Shown: one piece after another, positions 7,260 through 13,072 of the stretch
Position numbering within the stretch: the stretch's first letter is position 1
How the letters are laid out: each line of letters begins with the position of its first letter
Origin: Muribaculaceae bacterium
Lineage (GTDB): Bacteria > Bacteroidota > Bacteroidia > Bacteroidales > Muribaculaceae
NCBI GenBank assembly: GCA_016292745.1
Contig: JAEDFO010000061.1
Coordinates: forward strand, 1 to 13,072
Length of the DNA stretch: 13,072 nucleotides
Direction of reading: 5' to 3'
Notes under the pieces: generated by a model
What the model saw: only the letters and a program-made list of their open reading frames with translations
The model's database searches: none
What the model was told of the DNA's origin: nothing
Made by a program: the position numbers and the translations under genes

Positions 7260-8558
7260 ATGAGTATTGACAGACGTCATTTTCTTAAAGTAGGTGGGGC
7301 AGCGGCATTGTTTACGCTTGTCCCGCGCAAGGTGCTCGGTGGCCCGGGGTATGTGGCTCCGAGCGACCAGCTCACCAAGGGCATTATCGGTGTGGGCGGT
7401 ATAGGCCGTAGCAGCTACCATTTCACCAGCGATGAGGCTTGTCGCCTTGTGGCTGTGTGCGATGTCGACTCCGACCATCTCCAAAAGGCTGTCGAAATGG
7501 GAAAGCAGAAATTTAAAACCACGCTTCAGACCTATCACAACTACCGCGACCTTATCCACGACCCTAACGTTGACATCGTGCACATAGCCACTCCACCACA
7601 CTGGCATGGTATCATGGCGGTCGAGGCTGCCGAAGCCGGAAAGGATATTTGGTGCGAGAAGCCTATGACCCGAACCATCGGCGAAGGAAAGCGTGTCGTA
7701 GAAGCGGTTAAGCGTAACGGCCGTATTTTCCGCCTAAACACTTGGTTCCGTTTCACCGATACTTTCTATGGCCTCGGAACTCAAGTGGAATACCTCAAGA
7801 AACTCATTGAAAGCGGTATGCTCGGTTGGCCTCTCACTGTCCGTGTGTCGGGTGCAAATGGGTTCGCTTGGAAATTCTTCTGGGTAGGTAAGGAAAACCT
7901 TCAGCCTGAAACTGTTCCGGCTAACCTCGACTACGATATGTGGCTCGGTCCGGCTCAGTACAAGCCTTACAACTCTCACCGCGTGCACCAGACCTTCCGC
8001 GGATATTGGGACTACGACGGCGGTGGACTCGCCGATATGGGACAGCACTACCTCGACCCGGTGCAGTACTTCCTCGGTAAGGACAACACTTCGCCTGTTA
8101 AGGTTGAGGTCGATGCGCCGCAGCAGCATCCCGATGCTTGCGGTATATGGCGTAGCATTACCTACACATATGCCGATGGTTGCAAGATTATTCTTGAAGG
8201 CGAGGGCTTTGAGAGCTCCGGAAAGGTGCCGTATCTCGAAGGCCCGAACGGCAAGGTATATCGTGGTTTCGAATGCGAAATCGGTGGAAAACCGGTGCCC
8301 GAAATCATGAACCTGCTCATGGAACTGCCTGACCCCGAACCGCAGAACACCGATTTTCTGAAGTGTGTGCGCAATCGTGAGCGCTTTGCGCTCGACGAGG
8401 TTCGTGGCCATCACAGTGCCACAGTGGTAAACATGGCTGTGTGTGCCCTGCGCCTCAACCGTACCCTGAATTTCGACCCTGAACGTCAAGTGTTTGTTAA
8501 CGACGATGCCGCCAACCGTCTGCTCGAGCAGCCGATGCGCCGTCCTTGGAAAATTTAA
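7260..8558 (+). CDS. Tat-exported Gfo/Idh/MocA-family NAD(P)-dependent oxidoreductase
   Basis: A 432-residue Gfo/Idh/MocA oxidoreductase. The N-terminus carries a twin-arginine signal (DRRHFLK, residues 4-10, then a hydrophobic stretch), the usual sign that the folded protein is exported with its nucleotide already bound. The Rossmann fold starts at about residue 40 (GIIGVGGIGR, 41-50), with an acidic residue ending strand 2 (CDVD, 67-70). The family EKP motif is at 133-135, and the catalytic-type Asp259-x3-His263 motif lies in a GGGLADMGQH segment. The C-terminal alpha/beta domain follows. Members of this family oxidise or reduce sugars at C3, and the DUF1080 genes on both sides suggest it makes or consumes 3-keto-glycosides in the periplasm. 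It starts 20 bases after the preceding stop and ends 15 bases before the next start, so the three genes form one transcript. Substrate and direction are not readable from sequence. Confidence 0.92.
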   Translation: MSIDRRHFLKVGGAAALFTLVPRKVLGGPGYVAPSDQLTKGIIGVGGIGRSSYHFTSDEACRLVAVCDVDSDHLQKAVEMGKQKFKTTLQTYHNYRDLIHDPNVDIVHIATPPHWHGIMAVEAAEAGKDIWCEKPMTRTIGEGKRVVEAVKRNGRIFRLNTWFRFTDTFYGLGTQVEYLKKLIESGMLGWPLTVRVSGANGFAWKFFWVGKENLQPETVPANLDYDMWLGPAQYKPYNSHRVHQTFRGYWDYDGGGLADMGQHYLDPVQYFLGKDNTSPVKVEVDAPQQHPDACGIWRSITYTYADGCKIILEGEGFESSGKVPYLEGPNGKVYRGFECEIGGKPVPEIMNLLMELPDPEPQNTDFLKCVRNRERFALDEVRGHHSATVVNMAVCALRLNRTLNFDPERQVFVNDDAANRLLEQPMRRPWKI

Positions 8559-8573
8559 TTTCTACCGACTGTC

Positions 8574-11500
8574 ATGAACAAAAGATTAATCATACTGTTG
8601 ACGGCTGTCGTTTCGATTGCCTCAATATTTGCCCAGGATTCGCGGCAACGCTCCAATTCAACTATCATTGCCGATGCTTTGGCTCAGCTCCCGGCTCAGG
8701 ACGAGGCTTCTTTTGCTGCTGCTATGGCCGATATTGCCAATACCGGCTCTCAGGGCATTGTGGAGTTGGCCGATATGCTTGTGCCTGCCGATAAAGGGAA
8801 AAATGCCACCATTGAATATGCCATCAATGGCATTGTTAACTATGTGTGCCGCGACGGACACGATGCCGAGCGTGCCATGGTGCGAAAAGGACTTGCCGAT
8901 GCCATCGCTCGTTGCTCCGACAATCCTAACCGTGCTTTCCTATTCTCCCAGTTGTCGCTTTGCGCTACTGCCGACGATGCTTCGCTTATTGCCGGATATC
9001 TCTCCGACGATTATCTTGCCGATTGGGCTGTGCGTGCCCTTGCTGCTATGCAGGGCATTGATGGCCTGGTGCTCGACCTCATCCGAAACGAGGCTGCCCC
9101 ACGTAGTTCGCTGGCATATCTGGCCTACGAGAAGCGTCTAAGCGAGGCCGAGCCTATTCTTCTCGGATGGCTCGACGGCGCCGATGCTGTTACTGCCAAC
9201 GCTATCTACAATGCTCTCGGTGTGTGTGGCTCGAAGGCTTCAATAAAGGCCCTTGGTAGTGCTGCCGCCGCTCACATGTATGTGCAGGACGCAAGCGAAG
9301 CCACCCAATCATATGTGGCTTTGCTCAATAATATCGCTGCCGGTCCCGATGCCAAGAAGGCTGTAAAGCCTGCCGAGAAGTTGCTCGCGGCTTCTGCCGG
9401 TTCCGATGTAAAGGTCGGTGCGCTCGAGGCGCTGTTTGCTGCAAATGCCTCAAAGGTGAAGCCTGCGGTGCTTAGCGCTTTGAATTCCGACGACCGCAAA
9501 TACCGTGTGGCTGCCCTGAAACTCGCTGTTCCTTATCTTTCGCCCGACCTCGAGGCTCAGCTGGGCAAGGTGCTTGGCTCTCCTGCTGCCAATGCCGATG
9601 CCAAGACCGACATAATAAACTGGATGGGCGATTACAAGGTGGTGTCGCAGCTCGATGCCATCCTTGCCAATGTCGATGCCGACAATGATGAGCTGGCACT
9701 TGCCTCAATCAAGGCTGCCGGTCGAATCGGCGGCGATAAGTCGCTCGATGTGCTGGTGGCTGCCCTGGGCGGAAAGCATTCCGATGCTGCTCAATCGGCT
9801 CTCGTAAGTTTCCATGGCAATATCAACGACAAGGTCATTGCTCTTCTCGACCAGTCGGATGAAAAGCGTGTGGCAGCGTTGCCGGTGGTTGTGGCTCGCC
9901 GCATCACTTCCGTGGCCGACAAGGTGCTGACGCTTACTGCATCGCCTAATGAAGATGTGAAAAAGGCGGCTTACAAGGCGCTTGCCGGTGTGGTGACTCG
10001 CGACTATTTCGACCGCCTCTGCACTTTGGCTGCCAATTCCGACGGTGAATACCGAAAGATGGCACAGGATGCCATGCTCGCCTCGGTGGCTTCGTTGCCG
10101 GCCGAGCAGCGCCTGAGACTCGCTGTGGGCAAGATGAATAAGAACGACCGTTCGCTGTTCTATCCAATCGTGGCAAATGTAGGCTCCGACGAGGCTCTTG
10201 CCATCCTTGCAGATGGCTATAAGGATGCCGGCTATCGTGAGGCGGCATTCGCTTCGTTGCTCAGTATCGACAATGCCAATGCTCTTCCGCTCTTATGGAA
10301 CATTGCATGCTCCGAAACTGCACGTGCCGATACTGCTGTGTATCGTTGCGCTGCTCTCGTCGACAAATACGTGAAGTCGCCTGTGCGCAAGTATCAGCTC
10401 TACCGCCGTGGCCTTGAGAAGCAGCCTACGCTGAAAGCCAATGCCACTGCCAATCTGCTGAGCCTACTTGCCTCGACAAATATGTATCAGTCGATGCTCT
10501 TGGCAAGTGAATATCTGTCGAACGACAGTGCAAATGTCAAGGCGGCTGCAGCTTCAACAATCCGCACTCTGGCTTCGCGAAGCCGTGGCGAGGTGGGCGG
10601 CAACAAGGTTCGCACCATCCTCGAGGCAGTGAAGGAATACTATGTTGAGCAGAGCCGCAACGATGCCGATGCCGGTTATGCTGTCGACGATATCAATGGC
10701 ATGCTTGCCAAATTGCCTGCCGACGGATTTGCTGAAGGATTCTCTGCTGAAAAATGGAGTGGGTTGGTGCTTACCCCTGCCAAGAACAAGAAGCAGAACA
10801 CTCGCTTGCAGAAAAAGGCCGACGACGATGCCTTGAATCTGTGGCACTCCGACGGCAATGCCATGAAATTTGCCGGCGGTAAGTCGGTTGTGGCTTCGCC
10901 CGACGAATACGAGAACTTCGAGATGTGGCTTGAGTGGCGCGGCGGCGATGTGACAATGGGCGTGCGTTCGCAGCTGGCATTTACGCTCGGCGGATATGCC
11001 ACAGGCCGTTATGTCAATCTCCCTGATTCGGCTAAAGTTGAGAAGTCGGTGAATCCGGCCGGTGAGTGGAACACCATACATGTAAAGGTCGTGGCCGACC
11101 GTATGACGGTTGAGGTGAACGGCGTCACCACAGCCAACAATGTTGTGCTCGCTACCGCCGATGGCTCTCCAGTGGCTCAGCGTGGCCGCATCCTCATAAT
11201 GGGTGGTGAAAACGATGCCGAGTTCCGCGAGATGTACATCCGTCGCCTCCCCGATTCGCCGGTGTTCGAATTGTCGGCCGAGGAGAAAGCCGAAGGTTTC
11301 GAAGTGCTGTTCGATGGCACCTCGATGCACAACTGGATGGGCAACACCACCGATTATGTGCCTGTCGACGGAACCATCTATGTCACCGCAAAATATGGCG
11401 GAACAGGCAACCTCTACACCAAGAAGGAATATAGCGACTTCATATACCGGTTCGAATTCTGTTTCGAGACCGAGGGCGTGAACAATGGAATTGGAATCCG

Positions 11501-11912
11501 CACTTCCGAGGGCGTTGATGCTGCATACGAGGGTATGGAAATACAGGTTCTCGACCACGATGCACCTATCTATCGTAACCTTCAAATTTATCAGCAGCAT
11601 GGTTCGGTATACGGAATTATCCCTGCCAAGCATGTTTCATTCGGCAAACTCGGCACTTGGAACACCGAGGAAATACGTGCCGTGGGCGACCATATCACCG
11701 TAACAGTCAATGGCGAGGTTATCGTCGATGGCAACATACGTGAGGCTTGTAAAGGTCACAATATCGCTCCCGACGGTTCCAACGAAAACCCTTACACCGT
11801 CGACCATCGCAACCATCCCGGACTCTTCCGCAAAAGTGGTCTCATCAGTTTCTGCGGCCACGGTGCCGGTGTCAAGTTCCGCAACATCCGCATCAAAGAC
11901 CTCAGCAAATAA
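8574..11912 (+). CDS. Large secreted HEAT-repeat protein with C-terminal LamG-like and DUF1080 domains
   Basis: A 1112-residue exported protein (signal peptide about 1-20, ending FAQ). Residues about 30-700 are Ala/Leu/Asp-rich helical repeats of HEAT/armadillo type, for example repeated units of the kind AALKLAVPYL, ALASIKAAGRIGG and AAYKALAGVV, and would form a long solenoid. Residues about 715-895 form a LamG/DUF1080-like beta-sandwich (GNAMKFAGG, FEMWLEWRGG, GEWNTIHVKVVADRMTVEVNG, MYIRRL). It lacks the usual GxE-x-Q-x-x-D segment and may be non-catalytic. Residues about 900-1112 form a standard DUF1080 domain (EGFEVLFDG at 907-915, GMEIQVLDH at 987-995 with Glu989 and Gln991, FRNIRIKDL near the end). 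It is the last gene of the operon, 15 bases after the oxidoreductase. The solenoid may hold the oxidoreductase, the double-DUF1080 protein or a glycan; that is inference. The reading frame is continuous, with no break at the domain joints. Confidence 0.87.
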   Translation: MNKRLIILLTAVVSIASIFAQDSRQRSNSTIIADALAQLPAQDEASFAAAMADIANTGSQGIVELADMLVPADKGKNATIEYAINGIVNYVCRDGHDAERAMVRKGLADAIARCSDNPNRAFLFSQLSLCATADDASLIAGYLSDDYLADWAVRALAAMQGIDGLVLDLIRNEAAPRSSLAYLAYEKRLSEAEPILLGWLDGADAVTANAIYNALGVCGSKASIKALGSAAAAHMYVQDASEATQSYVALLNNIAAGPDAKKAVKPAEKLLAASAGSDVKVGALEALFAANASKVKPAVLSALNSDDRKYRVAALKLAVPYLSPDLEAQLGKVLGSPAANADAKTDIINWMGDYKVVSQLDAILANVDADNDELALASIKAAGRIGGDKSLDVLVAALGGKHSDAAQSALVSFHGNINDKVIALLDQSDEKRVAALPVVVARRITSVADKVLTLTASPNEDVKKAAYKALAGVVTRDYFDRLCTLAANSDGEYRKMAQDAMLASVASLPAEQRLRLAVGKMNKNDRSLFYPIVANVGSDEALAILADGYKDAGYREAAFASLLSIDNANALPLLWNIACSETARADTAVYRCAALVDKYVKSPVRKYQLYRRGLEKQPTLKANATANLLSLLASTNMYQSMLLASEYLSNDSANVKAAAASTIRTLASRSRGEVGGNKVRTILEAVKEYYVEQSRNDADAGYAVDDINGMLAKLPADGFAEGFSAEKWSGLVLTPAKNKKQNTRLQKKADDDALNLWHSDGNAMKFAGGKSVVASPDEYENFEMWLEWRGGDVTMGVRSQLAFTLGGYATGRYVNLPDSAKVEKSVNPAGEWNTIHVKVVADRMTVEVNGVTTANNVVLATADGSPVAQRGRILIMGGENDAEFREMYIRRLPDSPVFELSAEEKAEGFEVLFDGTSMHNWMGNTTDYVPVDGTIYVTAKYGGTGNLYTKKEYSDFIYRFEFCFETEGVNNGIGIRTSEGVDAAYEGMEIQVLDHDAPIYRNLQIYQQHGSVYGIIPAKHVSFGKLGTWNTEEIRAVGDHITVTVNGEVIVDGNIREACKGHNIAPDGSNENPYTVDHRNHPGLFRKSGLISFCGHGAGVKFRNIRIKDLSK

Positions 11913-11932
11913 TCGCTGTTGCTGTATTGAAT

Positions 11933-11971
11933 AAAAAAAGGCTGCATCAAGATTTTGTCGCAGCCTTTTTT
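11933..11971. terminator. Bidirectional intrinsic terminator between convergent genes
   Basis: GGCTGC (11940-11945) pairs with GCAGCC (11960-11965). The stem is flanked by seven A on the left (11933-11939) and six T on the right (11966-11971), which can extend the stem and supply a U-tract on either strand. It ends the plus-strand operon 20 bases after its stop and the minus-strand GH43-like gene just past its stop at 11977, so it can serve both. Confidence 0.9.
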
Positions 11972-11976
11972 CGGTT

Positions 11977-12969
11977 CTATTTCAGGCGGGGAGTGCCGTC
12001 GGGGTTCCACAGCACTTCCTCGTTTGTCAGTAGCCAGGTTTTGCCATTGTCGTTGTTGCCCTGATAGAACAGGTATGTGCGGCCGTCGCTGTCGCAGAAC
12101 AGGTGAGGATGGCCCGATTCGCTGCTGTTCCATTCTCCGGGCTTCCCTACGGGCTTGAATGGGGTGTCGCTCATTCGCTTGAAGTGAATGCCATCGGTGC
12201 TCACAGCCACACCTATCTGTTGCGGTGCATTGTTGTAGGCGCCGGCATAGAACATCCACATCTTTCCGTCGCGCACATAGATGCTTGGCGCTTCGATGCA
12301 TTCGCCTTCCCATGGCAGCTCGGGATAGAGTATACTCTCGTCGAAGGCAAGTGTCCAGCTGTCGCGTGAGAAGTCGGTGTTACCGTCGGCAACTGCCACT
12401 CCGAGTTTCTGAATCTTGAATTCCGGGTCACGGGTGGCAAAATATAGGAAGTATTTCCCTTTGTAGTAAGCCACCTCGGCATCGATGGCGCGGCCACAGG
12501 TCCATCCGGCCTTCTCAGGATGGAAAATCGGGTTTGAGGCATCGCGCACAAAGGTGATGCCGTCGGTCGATGTGGCATGGCATATGGCATCGAGCCGTCC
12601 GTTGCCGTAGGTTTGATAGAACAGGTGCACCTTCCCGTCCTTCACCAGCGCGCATGGGGCGCACAGCCCTTTGGCTTCGCTGTCTTGTGTCGGGTCGGGG
12701 GTTATCATGCCAATGCGGTTCCAGTTTATTAGGTCGTGGCTTTCGGCGATGCCTATTCTCCACCCTTCAGTACCGTTCCAGCTGTGTGGAGGCAGCGAGA
12801 AGTACATCAGATAGCGGCCGTCGAACTTTATCACGTGCGGGTCTTTGCTGTAAGGTTTTCCCATCTGCAAGGTGTCGGCAAACATCATCTGCCGGTCTGT
12901 TGGCGCTTCTGCCGAAGCTAAAAATGGCATAGTAATTACAATGCAAGCAAGTAATTTGCGTAGTTTCAT
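11977..12969 (-). CDS. Secreted GH43-like five-bladed beta-propeller glycosidase
   Basis: A 330-residue protein with a signal peptide (about 1-20, ending LASA). The rest is one five-bladed propeller domain, a size typical of single-domain GH43/GH117-type enzymes. Repeated blade signatures (KFDGRYLMYFS, KDGKVHLFYQT, YKGKYFLYFA, RDGKMWMFYAG, DSDGRTYLFYQG) mark the five blades. The three acidic residues expected in clan GH-F and relatives are visible: Asp43 in SKDPHV (base), Asp163 in RAIDAEV (pKa modulator) and Glu226 in CIEAPS (acid). Such enzymes usually release arabinose, xylose or galactose by inversion, which would suit the nearby GH127 enzymes. The gene is alone on its strand with its own promoter upstream (12997-13027) and a shared terminator downstream. 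It could belong to a neighbouring propeller family rather than GH43 proper; the substrate is unassigned. Confidence 0.85.
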   Translation of the reverse strand: MKLRKLLACIVITMPFLASAEAPTDRQMMFADTLQMGKPYSKDPHVIKFDGRYLMYFSLPPHSWNGTEGWRIGIAESHDLINWNRIGMITPDPTQDSEAKGLCAPCALVKDGKVHLFYQTYGNGRLDAICHATSTDGITFVRDASNPIFHPEKAGWTCGRAIDAEVAYYKGKYFLYFATRDPEFKIQKLGVAVADGNTDFSRDSWTLAFDESILYPELPWEGECIEAPSIYVRDGKMWMFYAGAYNNAPQQIGVAVSTDGIHFKRMSDTPFKPVGKPGEWNSSESGHPHLFCDSDGRTYLFYQGNNDNGKTWLLTNEEVLWNPDGTPRLK

Positions 12970-12996
12970 GTCGGTTTATTAGTTAGGTTTGTACTA

Positions 12997-13027
12997 CAAA
13001 AATACACAATCCATCTCATCTCTGCAA
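12997..13027 (-). promoter_or_regulatory. Near-consensus Bacteroidetes promoter for the GH43-like gene
   Basis: On the minus strand the -33 box TTTTTG (core TTG at 13027-13025) is followed after exactly 20 bases by TATTTTTG (13004-12997), a full match to TAnnTTTG. It lies 27 bases before the start codon at 12969. No operator-like repeat was seen around it. The rest of the sequence to the window end shows no gene. Confidence 0.75.
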
Positions 13028-13072
13028 AAATACTGCCGGAGCAGGCTGTTGCATGGCGAAAACTGCCATAAC

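Noticed and set aside
7734..8489. 251-codon minus-strand frame opposite the oxidoreductase
   Set aside because: Antisense shadow of a well-supported Gfo/Idh/MocA gene.
8650..10700. DNA-level tandem repeats within the HEAT region
   Set aside because: The repetition is of amino-acid pattern (Ala, Leu, Asp spacing) and frequent GCCGATGC-like words; no exact tandem DNA unit or CRISPR-like spacing was seen.
10554..11633. 359-codon open frame on the minus strand
   Set aside because: It is antisense to the DUF1080 part of the HEAT protein, which has recognisable motifs throughout. The reverse product resembles no family and has no promoter.

Overview
The window looks like a chromosomal piece of a gut-type Bacteroidales bacterium, possibly Muribaculaceae. 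This is inferred from moderate-to-high GC, Bacteroidetes-type promoters (TTG, about 20 bases, TAnnTTTG), no obvious Shine-Dalgarno sequences, a Bacteroidetes-style lipoprotein signal, and gene content dominated by secreted sugar-active enzymes. No rRNA, tRNA, CRISPR array, insertion sequence or phage gene was seen.

Layout. (1) 24-1748, plus strand: a secreted, divergent member of the GH127/DUF1680 beta-L-arabinofuranosidase superfamily. (2) 1749-2398: a 650-base stretch with no intact gene. It holds a decayed minus-strand fragment of a LytTR response regulator, one doubtful 32-codon ORF and a strong hairpin. (3) 2399-5846, minus strand: a GHL10/DUF187 (YngK/DigH-like) hydrolase, then a canonical GH127 lipoprotein with its own good promoter. 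(4) 5944-11912, plus strand: a tight three-gene operon (gaps of 20 and 15 bases) of a double-DUF1080 protein, a Tat-signal Gfo/Idh/MocA oxidoreductase and a 1112-residue HEAT-repeat protein ending in two LamG/DUF1080-like domains. (5) 11977-12969, minus strand: a secreted GH43-like five-bladed propeller hydrolase with a near-consensus promoter. A bidirectional terminator separates it from the operon.

How it may work together. DUF1080 proteins beside Gfo/Idh/MocA oxidoreductases are the hallmark of the oxidative 3-keto-glycoside route, in which a sugar is oxidised at C3 and the glycosidic bond is then broken by elimination and hydration rather than classical hydrolysis. Here all parts carry export signals, so the chemistry would take place in the periplasm. 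The flanking GH127, GH127-like, GHL10 and GH43-like enzymes would supply or consume the oligosaccharides, possibly arabinose-containing ones. There is no SusC/SusD pair, transporter, kinase or intact regulator in the window. The most unusual items are the HEAT-LamG-DUF1080 giant and its fixed partnership with the oxidoreductase, the divergent GH127-like enzyme that keeps all metal and catalytic residues, and the LytTR relic.
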